A DNA stretch of 64,000 nt from Butyrivibrio sp. WCD3002 (GTDB taxonomy: Bacteria > Bacillota > Clostridia > Lachnospirales > Lachnospiraceae): positions 213,093-277,092 of the forward strand of contig NZ_AUJO01000003.1 of the NCBI RefSeq assembly GCF_000424265.1, in the 5' to 3' direction. Shown here piece after piece: positions 42,250-50,368 of this stretch; position 1 is the first letter of the stretch, and each line of letters opens with the position of its first letter. Made by a program: the position numbers and the translations under genes. The notes beneath the pieces were generated by a model. That model did no database searches. It saw only the letters and a list, made by a program, of their open reading frames with translations, and was not told the DNA's origin.

Positions 42250-43259
42250 ATATCCAGCTCTAAAAAGTTATCCTGCTTCTCATTGCCGCTCTGATACTCC
42301 ATCAGCATGCTTACAAGCTCTGTTCTGTCAAACTCTGCTGCCTCTGCGATTATAGCAGAAGTATCACCATCCGGTATAAGCTTCTCATTTATATAATAAC
42401 TGACCAGATCGGTCACAACTCCGCTAAGCTCTGAATTGGTATCTGTAACACCTTTGCCCTTATTACCCAGTGATCTGACAGCCCTTATCAGATTCTTTTT
42501 AGCATTTTTAAACAGCCAGTCCCTGTACTGAGTCTTAGCATCCTCTGCAAGTTCATAGGGATATTGAAGACGTGACACGGCTATCATTTCAGCGATGACA
42601 CTATCGTCAGCAGATACCTTTGTAAAGAAGCTGTCATACTCTCTGAAGTTGATATTATCTGACTTAACGCACTCGCGATAGGCATAGCCTGTTCCCTCTA
42701 TGGCAAACTGGATAGTCCTTGCCATTGTGTTCTCCACAAAGTCATAATTGAATCCGGGGAATACAAGAACCGCTTCGCCATCAGAAAGATGCAGTCTGAA
42801 TCTAAGCCTTCTGTCATTGTCTTCAAGAATTCTTCTGACCACGTAATAATTCTCATGCTCAAGAGTCACATCTATCTCTTCAAGGCTCTCACACTGTCTG
42901 GTACTGCCATCCAGATATTCATTAACTGAATCAGTCAGCTGAATTCTTCTTAGCCTGCCACAGTTATGAAAAGCAAACCCCAGGATAGTATGTACGGAAG
43001 AAGGTATAATAACCTCCTCCAAATCCTTCCTTGAAGAAAAGGCATGATTTCCAATGATTTTCACAGGGAGGCTGACAGAAGCTTTTCCATCATTGGACTG
43101 AACTTCCTCTGCAGAAGCTTCGCCATTTACATCTGACTCCAAAACCTCAATCGAATCCGGTATCACCAGCTGTCTGCAGGGTTCATCCAGCCCCTTTAAC
43201 ACTATGTATTTTGCATGAGAGTCATTTCTCTCACATTCTACTTCATACTTATATTTCAT
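42246..43259 (-). CDS. Cytoplasmic BspA-type leucine-rich-repeat protein
   Basis: 337 aa without signal peptide. The N-terminal third carries LRR_5-type repeats (VKIIGNHAFSSRKDLEEVII then PSSVHTILGFAFHNCGRLRR). A middle region contains GTGYAYRECVKSDNINFREY, and the C-terminal part is helical, ending in a SAIIAEAAEFDRTELVSMLM segment. The start at 43259 overlaps the stop of the HTH-Uma2 gene (ATGA), and its own stop overlaps the VWA start, so translation is coupled on both sides. As a cytoplasmic LRR it is likely to be a recognition or scaffolding part of the operon. Confidence 0.85.
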   Translation of the reverse strand: MKYKYEVECERNDSHAKYIVLKGLDEPCRQLVIPDSIEVLESDVNGEASAEEVQSNDGKASVSLPVKIIGNHAFSSRKDLEEVIIPSSVHTILGFAFHNCGRLRRIQLTDSVNEYLDGSTRQCESLEEIDVTLEHENYYVVRRILEDNDRRLRFRLHLSDGEAVLVFPGFNYDFVENTMARTIQFAIEGTGYAYRECVKSDNINFREYDSFFTKVSADDSVIAEMIAVSRLQYPYELAEDAKTQYRDWLFKNAKKNLIRAVRSLGNKGKGVTDTNSELSGVVTDLVSYYINEKLIPDGDTSAIIAEAAEFDRTELVSMLMEYQSGNEKQDNFLELDI

Positions 43260-44137
43260 TCTATCGGTCCGCAAACTGAATCTACATATTCAGCTATATC
43301 ATTAAAATCTATCTGTAACTTACCCTCATACACACCTATAGGTATATTATCATCAAATCCATAAATAGTGATGTCATCATCGTCATTCTCATCAAAGCTA
43401 TAGACTATGACATTCTTTTTTCTCGGATCTACAAGCCAGAATTCTTTAACTCCGGCGTATTTATACTTCTTGGCCTTGATGAATCTGTCCTTCCGAGATG
43501 TTGAAGGCGAAAGTATCTCCACAACAAAATCGGGATTACCGTAAATTCTTTTCTCAGTAACCTTATCCGGATCACAGACTATGAAAACATCCGGCTGAAG
43601 TATGGTCTTATCATCCTTATCCAGCTGAACATCTGCCGGTGCCATAAAAGGAATGCACCTACCCTTATTCCCTCTGATAAAATTCCGGATCTGCGCATAC
43701 AACTCGCCTATTATCAGCTGATGTCTCATGGATGGCGACTCCAAATAGTAAAAATATCCATCTATAAGTTCTACCCGAACATCATCAGGAAGCATTTCGT
43801 AATCCTCAAGGCTATATTCACCCTGCCTCTTACCATTAAAATGTTCCAAATCCACCTTCTTACCACCGCCAAATATAAATGCCGGTTCCTCGCAAAGCAT
43901 TCCGCCTCGTCCTTCATCCGATATGGAAAACTGAGGTGATACGCCATTTGCAGAAGGCGCCAGCACCCTCTGAAGCATAACAAGGGTGTCGTGTCTGGGG
44001 GATTTAGTCTCTCCGTTAAATATCTTCTGAATAGTACCAAGCGGAACTCCTGATTTCTCGGATAACTGCTTATATGAATAGCCAAGCTCACGCTTTCTAT
44101 CTCTCATCTCATCTATGGTCAACTCGGTTACCTCCAT
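43256..44137 (-). CDS. XRE-HTH fused to a Uma2 (PD-(D/E)XK) nuclease domain
   Basis: 293 aa. The N-terminal XRE-type helix-turn-helix is at about 10-58 (YSYKQLSEKSGVPLGTIQKI). A linker (60-105) is followed by a Uma2/DUF820 domain, with catalytic-type residues E123 (VELIDG), D183 (QPDVFIV), E207 (DFVVEILS) and a following Lys cluster. First gene of a four-gene coupled operon. Repeats of GGTTAT.ATTCGGTTAT lie in the upstream region and could be its operators. The start is ambiguous: GGAGG sits just inside the frame, 8 nt before TTG codon 6 (44122), so translation may begin there. Nuclease activity is inferred only from the fold motif. Confidence 0.88.
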   Translation of the reverse strand: MEVTELTIDEMRDRKRELGYSYKQLSEKSGVPLGTIQKIFNGETKSPRHDTLVMLQRVLAPSANGVSPQFSISDEGRGGMLCEEPAFIFGGGKKVDLEHFNGKRQGEYSLEDYEMLPDDVRVELIDGYFYYLESPSMRHQLIIGELYAQIRNFIRGNKGRCIPFMAPADVQLDKDDKTILQPDVFIVCDPDKVTEKRIYGNPDFVVEILSPSTSRKDRFIKAKKYKYAGVKEFWLVDPRKKNVIVYSFDENDDDDITIYGFDDNIPIGVYEGKLQIDFNDIAEYVDSVCGPIE

Positions 44138-44173
44138 ATGAACTCACAAAACCACCCGCGAATTATTAGTTAA

Positions 44174-44258
44174 CGGTTATATTTCGGGTAATTTGCATGA
44201 TAACATAAAAATAACCGAATTACAACCTTTTATTTAAAACGGTTATAATTCGGTTATA
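44174..44258. promoter_or_regulatory. Three operator-like repeats upstream of HTH-Uma2
   Basis: CGGTTATATTTCGGGTA (44174-44190), its near-complement ATAACCGAATTACAACC (44211-44227) and CGGTTATAATTCGGTTATA (44240-44258). All carry a GGTTAT-N4-TCGGxTA layout, 30-40 bp apart. Likely target of the XRE-type regulator encoded by the next gene. The rest of 44138-44400 holds a CCTATCCGGA/TCCGGTAATAGG hairpin and no gene. Confidence 0.6.
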
Positions 44259-44400
44259 CATCCATTTTATTGGATTGTATGCTCATATATGGCACATTGT
44301 CAGTCGGTTATTATGTCAGCCATAAAGAGCCTATCCGGAGGTTCCGGTAATAGGTGAATTATAGTTACTGTGCACATCTAAAGGTGCAAGAAGCAACGAA

Positions 44401-45192
44401 TTATGAAAGTACCATAGCGTCGTTTACTTCATCATTTCCTGCTTCTTCAAACTTCTGAAGAAGATCAGCAACCTTGAGGTTCTTCTTTTCCTCGCCTGAT
44501 ACATCGTAAATGATCTTTCCTTCGCTCATCATGATAAGTCTGTTGCCGTGAGCGATGGCATCCTTCATATTATGAGTAACCATAAGGGCTGTAAGATTAT
44601 GCTCCTTAATAATGTTCTCAGAAATCTCAAGTACCTTCTTGGCTGTCTTGGGGTCAAGGGCTGCTGTGTGCTCATCAAGAAGAAGCAGATCAGGCTTTTT
44701 AAGAGATGCCATAAGAAGAGTTACAGCCTGTCTCTGTCCACCTGAAAGAAGTCCTACCTTACTTGTAAGTCTGTCCTCAAGACCAAGATCAAGAGATTTT
44801 AAAAGCTCTTTATACTGAGCTCTCTCGCTGTTGTTGATACCGCTCTTTAATCCTCTGCTCTGTCCTCGTCTTGCAGCAAGAGCAAGGTTCTCCTCAATCT
44901 GCATTGTTGCTGCTGTTCCCATCATAGGATCCTGAAAAACACGACCAATGTACTTCGCTCTCTTATATTCAGGAAGCTTTGTTATATCATGTCCGTTGAG
45001 TACGATGGAACCTTCATCGATAGGCCAAACGCCTGCAACAGCATTAAGGATAGTTGATTTTCCCGCACCGTTACCACCGATGACTGTTACAAAATCACCG
45101 TCATTAAGAGTAAGGTTTACGCCGTTAAGAGCGGTCCTTTCGTTGATTGTACCTTTATTGAAAATTTTAACTAAGTTCTTAATCTCTAACAT
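44401..45192 (-). CDS. ABC transporter ATP-binding protein (TrpXYZ-like)
   Basis: 263-aa ATPase with Walker A GGNGAGKST, a Q-loop VFQDPMMGT, signature LSGGQRQAVTLLM and Walker B LLLLDEHTAALD. Such subunits work with a BCAA-type permease and a DUF534 binding protein, both encoded upstream on the same strand. Third gene of the operon, 14 bp after the permease. Energises uptake of an aromatic or related small molecule. Confidence 0.92.
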   Translation of the reverse strand: MLEIKNLVKIFNKGTINERTALNGVNLTLNDGDFVTVIGGNGAGKSTILNAVAGVWPIDEGSIVLNGHDITKLPEYKRAKYIGRVFQDPMMGTAATMQIEENLALAARRGQSRGLKSGINNSERAQYKELLKSLDLGLEDRLTSKVGLLSGGQRQAVTLLMASLKKPDLLLLDEHTAALDPKTAKKVLEISENIIKEHNLTALMVTHNMKDAIAHGNRLIMMSEGKIIYDVSGEEKKNLKVADLLQKFEEAGNDEVNDAMVLS

Positions 45193-45206
45193 ATCTTATC
45201 CACTCC

Positions 45207-46088
45207 TTATCTCTGCTTAACCTTGATTCCAAGATATCCCTGAATAGCAGGAATTCCAAGGAATACAGCAACAAGTACTGCACTGAGAAGCTTAAGGTAT
45301 GTTGAAGGAAGACCAAGCTGAAGTACTACGGCGATTACGATATAGTAGATGATGGCACCCACTACGGAAACGCCCATACGTACTGCAAAGTTGTGTCTTG
45401 AACCGAAAATAACCTCGCCGATAATAACAGCTGCCAGACCGATTACGATAGCACCACGACCTGCATTGACATCGGCGTTACCCTGATACTGTGCATAGAG
45501 GCCGCCTGCAAAAGCAGTAAGTCCGTTACTTACAATAAGTCCAATTCTGATACATCTTCCTGTGTTAATACCCTGGGCTCTTGCCATGTTCTGGTTACAA
45601 CCTGTTGCACGAATGGCAGATCCAATCTCACTTCCAAAGAACATATAGAGAAGGAAGATAATGATTCCCACGATGATAACACTCATCAGAATTGAGTAAT
45701 TGATAAATCTGAGACTTACAATAAGCGCATACTGGTCAACGCTGATTGCCTGGTTCGATTTTCCCATAATAGCCAGGTTCACAGAATAAAGACCCAGCTG
45801 TGTAAGGATACCTGACAGGATCGGAGGTATTCTGAGCATTGTGTGCAGAAGACCTGTAACATAGCCTGCCACCATTCCTGCAAGGAATGAACACAGAAGT
45901 GATACATATACGTTGTGGCCTGAGAGCATCATCATTACGCATGTTGCTCCGCCTGTGCAGAATGAACCGTCAACTGTCATATCCGCATAATCAAGGACTT
46001 TAAAAGTAAGAAAAACACTGATAGCCAGAATTCCCCAAATAAGTCCCTGTGCCACGGAACCCGGCAGTGCATGTAATAGTGAAACCAT
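45207..46088 (-). CDS. ABC transporter permease (TrpXYZ-like)
   Basis: 293-aa membrane protein with about eight to nine hydrophobic helices, of the LivH/BCAA-permease class (FLTFKVLDYADMTVDGSFCT and GLAAVIIGEVIFGSRHNFAV are typical). The ATG at 46088 is used; an in-frame GTG at 46097 overlaps the ribosome-site region. Second gene of a binding-protein, permease, ATPase operon. Confidence 0.92.
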   Translation of the reverse strand: MVSLLHALPGSVAQGLIWGILAISVFLTFKVLDYADMTVDGSFCTGGATCVMMMLSGHNVYVSLLCSFLAGMVAGYVTGLLHTMLRIPPILSGILTQLGLYSVNLAIMGKSNQAISVDQYALIVSLRFINYSILMSVIIVGIIIFLLYMFFGSEIGSAIRATGCNQNMARAQGINTGRCIRIGLIVSNGLTAFAGGLYAQYQGNADVNAGRGAIVIGLAAVIIGEVIFGSRHNFAVRMGVSVVGAIIYYIVIAVVLQLGLPSTYLKLLSAVLVAVFLGIPAIQGYLGIKVKQR

Positions 46089-46089
46089 G

Positions 46090-47187
46090 TTACTCACCCA
46101 TCTCTATTGCTACAAGACCCTCAAGAAGGCTCTGATCAAACTCGATTGCTTCAGCTGTCTCAGGGTTGTACTCGTTTGTGATACCCTCTGAAACATACTC
46201 GATAGGCATCTCTGCAGGGTTCTTACCGTTTACAAGAATCTCGTAAGCCTGCTTACCTGCTGTTACGCCAAGATCGTAGTAGCTGATTGAAAGTGTAGCA
46301 AGACCGCCGTTCTTACACATGTTCTCCTCACCGCAGATGATGGGAAGCTTTGCAGGCCATGCTGCATTCTTTACGATTGACATGTTATCAGCGATTGTGT
46401 TGTCTGTAGGAATGTAGAGACAGTCGCTGTTAGCAATAGCATTTGTTACAACTGACTGAATCTCGTTTGAATCAGCAACTGTGTACTCCTTGTAACCAAT
46501 GCCTGCTGCGTCAAGTGCAGCTGCTGCAAGGTCAACCTGGAACTTTGAGTTTGCTTCTGATGAGCAGTAAAGGATACCAACCTGCTTTGCATCGGGAACG
46601 AGCTTCTGAAGAAGTGCGATCTGCTCATCAACGGGAGCAAGGTCAGAAGCACCTGTTACGTTTGTTCCGGGTGCATTGTTATCGTTGATAACACCTGCTG
46701 ACTTATAGTCTGTGATTGATGTTCCAACTACCGGAATATCACCTGTAGCTGCTGCAACTGCCTGAAGTGCAGGAGTAGCATTAGCCATGATAAGGTCATC
46801 CTTGTCATTTACGAACTTTGTTGCGATGGTAGCGCAGTTAGCCTGCTCACCCTGTGCATTCTGATAATCGAATTCTACTGAATATCCATCAGCCTCAAGT
46901 GCTGCCTGAAGTCCTTCTTCAAAGCCCTTGGTAGCAGCATCAAGTGCGGGATGCTCAACGAGCTGAATTACACCAACGTGGAATGTTTTGCCTGCTTCAG
47001 CCTGTGCTGCATCAGCGCTCTCCTCTGCAGCTTCCTCTGTACTCTCCTCAGCAGCAGCTGTCTCAGTAGCTGCCTCTGTCTTAGTCTCCTCAGTAGCTGT
47101 AGTGTTGCCACCAGCTGTGCGGGCACAACCTGCAAGGCTGAAAATCATTGCGCCGCTAAGAACTGCGGCAAGAATCTTCTTTTTCAT
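46090..47187 (-). CDS. ABC substrate-binding lipoprotein (DUF534/TrpX-like)
   Basis: 365-aa lipoprotein with lipobox SLAGC after a short signal peptide. A low-complexity Thr/Glu/Ala linker follows (about 25-65), then a type I periplasmic-binding fold (GKTFHVGVIQLVEHPALDAA, later VTGASDLAPVDEQIALLQKL, YCSSEANSK). The family covers TrpX-like tryptophan/tyrosine-binding proteins. Substrate is a guess. The start at 47187 has GAGGAGG upstream. Promoter and leader hairpin upstream (47271-47335); no T-box is evident. First gene of the operon. Confidence 0.9.
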   Translation of the reverse strand: MKKKILAAVLSGAMIFSLAGCARTAGGNTTATEETKTEAATETAAAEESTEEAAEESADAAQAEAGKTFHVGVIQLVEHPALDAATKGFEEGLQAALEADGYSVEFDYQNAQGEQANCATIATKFVNDKDDLIMANATPALQAVAAATGDIPVVGTSITDYKSAGVINDNNAPGTNVTGASDLAPVDEQIALLQKLVPDAKQVGILYCSSEANSKFQVDLAAAALDAAGIGYKEYTVADSNEIQSVVTNAIANSDCLYIPTDNTIADNMSIVKNAAWPAKLPIICGEENMCKNGGLATLSISYYDLGVTAGKQAYEILVNGKNPAEMPIEYVSEGITNEYNPETAEAIEFDQSLLEGLVAIEMGE

Positions 47188-47270
47188 ATCTGTCCTCCTC
47201 GAATAATGATACACGCCTCAAAACCAGCAATCATGTGGCTTTGCATAGCATGTTCAAGTAAAATGTTTTT

Positions 47271-47335
47271 CTTTGACGCTTTAAACCGTCAAAGTGAATA
47301 TTTATTATAATATCTCAAACCTTTGATTTGGTCAA
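47271..47335 (-). promoter_or_regulatory. Promoter and leader hairpin of the TrpXYZ-like operon
   Basis: Minus strand TTGACC (47330-47335), 17-bp spacer, TATTAT (47307-47312). Just downstream is an 8-bp stem CTTTGACG/CGTCAAAG (47271-47294). The leader of about 100 nt has no T-box features that I can see. Confidence 0.6.
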
Positions 47336-47336
47336 C

Positions 47337-47366
47337 AAAAAGCAGTGATTTTTATCACTGCTTTTT
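47337..47366. terminator. Bidirectional terminator between folA and the ABC operon
   Basis: AAAAGCAGTGAT/ATCACTGCTTTT perfect 12-bp stem with a 5-nt loop and T-run. Terminates folA on the minus strand. Confidence 0.9.
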
Positions 47367-47388
47367 AAAAATACTATTTCTTATTTTC

Positions 47389-47877
47389 TCAACCCCTTCT
47401 GTAGGTTCTGAAGGTGTAGGTTGTATCAAAATATGCCTGCTCGTCGCTCTCTTCTGCAAGCTCCCACTCAGGATCTTCGTCGAGGTTGGTGAAGAATCGG
47501 TCTGCCTCAAAGGTGCGGTCAATCTTGGTAACAATGCAGGTATCACACATGGGAAGAAGCTGCTCGTAAACATTGGCTCCGCCTATGCAATACACGATGT
47601 CTGTATCATACTCTGCAATTGCCTCCTTAAGCTCATCCAGATTGTGAACCACTGTGGCATTTTTTACCACGTAGTCAGGATTAGTTGAAAGGATAATGTT
47701 TTTCCTGCCTTCAAGGGGCTGCTGTCCCGGGAAAGTTTCAAGGGTCTTTCTTCCATATACAAGGACCTTGCCCATGGTCTCTGCCCTGAAATTCTTCATA
47801 TCATTGGGAATTCTGATAAGGAGCTGTCCCTTGTTGCCGATTCCCCAGTGCTCATCTGCCGATAAAATAATTTTCAT
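47389..47877 (-). CDS. folA: Dihydrofolate reductase
   Basis: 162-aa DHFR: MKIILSADEHWGIGNKGQLL, with DHFR motifs IPNDMKNFRAETMG, VLVYGRKTLETFPG and CIGGANVYEQLLP. Reduces dihydrofolate produced by thymidylate synthase, whose gene is directly upstream. The start at 47877 has GGAGG 5 nt upstream and matches the family N-terminus; a longer frame reaches into the thyA end but has no support. Co-operonic with thyA. Confidence 0.95.
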   Translation of the reverse strand: MKIILSADEHWGIGNKGQLLIRIPNDMKNFRAETMGKVLVYGRKTLETFPGQQPLEGRKNIILSTNPDYVVKNATVVHNLDELKEAIAEYDTDIVYCIGGANVYEQLLPMCDTCIVTKIDRTFEADRFFTNLDEDPEWELAEESDEQAYFDTTYTFRTYRRG

Positions 47878-47966
47878 ATATTCCTCCGGGTTATTATTCT
47901 GTCTTTTATTTTGATGATACTCAGAATTGCTGCGCTGTTCCAGCTCCCGCAATTCTACCAACATCA

Positions 47967-48818
47967 TCATATCGCTATCGGAATATCTTTTATCTGATCT
48001 CCTGCTACCTCGTAGTTCTCAAGAGATACGTCATTCCTTGTGAATTCATAAAAATCATGAACATCAGGGTTAAGCCTGAAGGTTGGTGCCGGCTTGGGTG
48101 TGCGACTTATAAGCTCTTTTATGAGATCCACGTGTCTGTCATAGATATGTGCATCTGCAATTACATGAACAAGCTCACCCACATTCATATCACATACCTG
48201 TGCAAGCATGTGAACAAGAACAGAATACTGAACAACATTCCAGTTATTTGCGGCAAGAACATCCTGTGAGCGCTGGTTAAGAACAGCATTAAGAGTGAGT
48301 CTGTCCTCTCCCTTTTTCTGAGTTACATTGAAGGTCATGCTGTAGGCACAGGGATACAGATTCATCTCTGAAAGATCCTGGTGCACATACATGTTAGTCA
48401 TGATTCGTCTGCTGAAGGGATTGTTCTTAAGGTCATAGATAACTCTGTCAACCTGGTCAAACATGCCTTCCTTATACTGATGCTTTATGCCCATCTGATA
48501 GCCGTAAGCTTTTCCGATGGAGCCGGTCTCATCAGCCCACTCATCCCACACATGACTGTGTAGATCGTGAATGTTGTTGGACTTTTGCTGCCATATCCAC
48601 AGCATCTCATCCGTTGCACTTTTAAGGGCAGTCTTCCTCAGTGTCATTATCGGGAATTCCTCTGCCAGGTTATAGCGATTAACTACGCCAAACTTTTTGA
48701 TAGTATATGCAGGGGTTCCATCCTCCCAGTGGGGACGAACCTTTTCTCCTTCGGTACTTGTACCGTTTTCAAGGATATCCTTGCACATATTTATGAAAAT
48801 CTCATCAGCTTTACTCAT
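47967..48818 (-). CDS. thyA: Thymidylate synthase
   Basis: 283-aa ThyA making dTMP from dUMP and methylene-tetrahydrofolate. Landmarks: the active-site Cys in LYPCAYSMTFNVT, the arginine pair in FSRRIMTNMYVH, NAVLNQRSQDVLAANNWNVV and HVIADAHIYDRHVDLI. The Cys is followed by Ala, not the His of the Escherichia coli type; some Firmicutes ThyA proteins share this and it is not a lesion. The C-terminus ends DIPIAI, matching the family's closing hydrophobic tail. Upstream of folA in the same operon. Confidence 0.95.
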   Translation of the reverse strand: MSKADEIFINMCKDILENGTSTEGEKVRPHWEDGTPAYTIKKFGVVNRYNLAEEFPIMTLRKTALKSATDEMLWIWQQKSNNIHDLHSHVWDEWADETGSIGKAYGYQMGIKHQYKEGMFDQVDRVIYDLKNNPFSRRIMTNMYVHQDLSEMNLYPCAYSMTFNVTQKKGEDRLTLNAVLNQRSQDVLAANNWNVVQYSVLVHMLAQVCDMNVGELVHVIADAHIYDRHVDLIKELISRTPKPAPTFRLNPDVHDFYEFTRNDVSLENYEVAGDQIKDIPIAI

Positions 48819-48866
48819 GTATCTCCTCCGGGTAAAACATTATAATGTAAAAATTTATCGATATAG

Positions 48867-50150
48867 TTATCCTACAGTATATTTTGCTCCGGAAACAGAC
48901 TTGTTTTTAAGAAGCTTTTTGTTTTTCTTGTTAAGGGCCTTTGTGGGACTCTTAAACTTAGCCTTATTGTAAATTCTTGTAAACGCGCCTTTTCCGACCT
49001 TTTTAAGGTTTGTGGATCTGATTGTAATATTCTTAAGTCCTGTGCAATTATCAAAAGCGTTTGCTCCGATATTTGTCACATTCGGACCAATATCTACTGT
49101 TGTAATTTTCTTGTTTCCTGCAAATGCCTTACTTGCGATAGCGGTAACTCTGTAGCTTGTGCCCTTAATTGTTACGTTTGATGCGATAGTTACCTTCTTT
49201 GCGGCCTTTTTTTTATCTGCAAAGCCAAGCACTGTAACTGTACCTGTTCCATCGCCTTTAACCTTTGTGATCTTGTACTTAAGGCCTGAAACATCTGACT
49301 GAGCGGCCTTTTTAACAACCTCTGTGTGGTAAACCTTATCTGAATAGATGCATTTTGTTACAGAATAAGAATCCTCAAATACAGAACGATATGTCTGCAA
49401 ACATCCCAGTCGGATTCTTACACTCTTGGCAGGGTAGCCAAGCGCAACCAAGTCACTGTCACTACCAGATATTGAACAAGATTTTAATCCTCCATTACCC
49501 AGATATTTAATTCTAGTGGAATTACCTGAAAAGAGTTCTAACTGAAATCCATCAAAAGACTTGAGTGAATCGTATTTATTCGCTTTCTGAACATTGTTCC
49601 AACTAAAATCAAGAGTGTTGCCACTGTTTTTCATTTGAAAACCATCTGCAGGTAGGAAAGAAATATATGCTACAGATATTCTTGTTGTAATATCTATTTC
49701 GTGAGCTGGATCGCCATCATTCGAATTTACACAAACATAATAATATTCATTTTTGGCCAAACCACTTATCGGCATTAAAATGTCCGATGTTCTTACACCA
49801 TTTGATGTTCTGTAATTAGCACCTGGACCTCCTGCACTAGCACTATCAACAGCACTGCCATATCGGTCAACTACCGTAACCGTTACCTGTCCATTTGAAG
49901 TTGCACTCTTAACTACAGAAGCTAAACTAAGCAGATAGATGCCTTCTTCAGAACCAGTTTTAAATTTATAATAATAATTCTGATTCTCAATAATACCCGT
50001 TTCATAATAAAATGCCTCATTTTTCATCTCGCCGGCATTCTGCTGCATTGTGTCACCGTGAATACGATAACCTTCCTCAGCCTTTACACTAAATGGCATA
50101 GCTACAATCATAGCTGCACATGCAAAGGCCATAATAATGCCTTTTCTCAT
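48867..50150 (-). CDS. Secreted BspA-type LRR surface protein
   Basis: 427 aa. Signal peptide at about 1-25 (KGIIMAFACAAMIVAMPFSV), a beta-rich middle domain (about 30-240, with ISFLPADGFQMKNSGNTLDF), then short LRR_5-type repeats at 300-400 (VTAIASKAFAGNKKITTVDI, NIGANAFDNCTGLKNI). It ends in a basic Lys/Asn-rich tail without LPXTG. Probably exported and cell-surface associated. AGAGGAG site. No operon partner is clear. Confidence 0.85.
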   Translation of the reverse strand: MRKGIIMAFACAAMIVAMPFSVKAEEGYRIHGDTMQQNAGEMKNEAFYYETGIIENQNYYYKFKTGSEEGIYLLSLASVVKSATSNGQVTVTVVDRYGSAVDSASAGGPGANYRTSNGVRTSDILMPISGLAKNEYYYVCVNSNDGDPAHEIDITTRISVAYISFLPADGFQMKNSGNTLDFSWNNVQKANKYDSLKSFDGFQLELFSGNSTRIKYLGNGGLKSCSISGSDSDLVALGYPAKSVRIRLGCLQTYRSVFEDSYSVTKCIYSDKVYHTEVVKKAAQSDVSGLKYKITKVKGDGTGTVTVLGFADKKKAAKKVTIASNVTIKGTSYRVTAIASKAFAGNKKITTVDIGPNVTNIGANAFDNCTGLKNITIRSTNLKKVGKGAFTRIYNKAKFKSPTKALNKKNKKLLKNKSVSGAKYTVG

Positions 50151-50316
50151 ACTTTTTTCTCCTCTCATAATGAAATCTGTTCATAATGCTTAGATCAATA
50201 ATAAAATCCCCATTTCAGATTATCCGAAATAGCGCAAAGAACCTAAACACCATTTAGTTTACCATATCTTGAGCCAAAGTGTTAGTCCTAAAACATTTAA
50301 CCCCAAAATATAGTAA

Positions 50317-50342
50317 GCCCCATTGTCTTACGACAATGAGGC
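50317..50342 (-). terminator. Terminator of the beta-CASP gene
   Basis: GCC(T/C)CATTGTC/GACAATGGGGC stem, 4-nt loop, followed on the minus strand by TTACTATATTTT. 27 bp after the stop. Confidence 0.65.
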
Positions 50343-50368
50343 CTGTTTTATCTACTATTTGCAGAAGA

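Noticed and set aside
47188..47336. T-box or tryptophan riboswitch before the TrpXYZ-like operon
   Set aside because: The leader is only about 100 nt and lacks the T-box sequence and an antiterminator; only a small hairpin is present.
47967..48818. Defective active site in ThyA (Cys followed by Ala instead of His)
   Set aside because: Some Firmicutes ThyA proteins share this arrangement, and the rest of the protein is complete.
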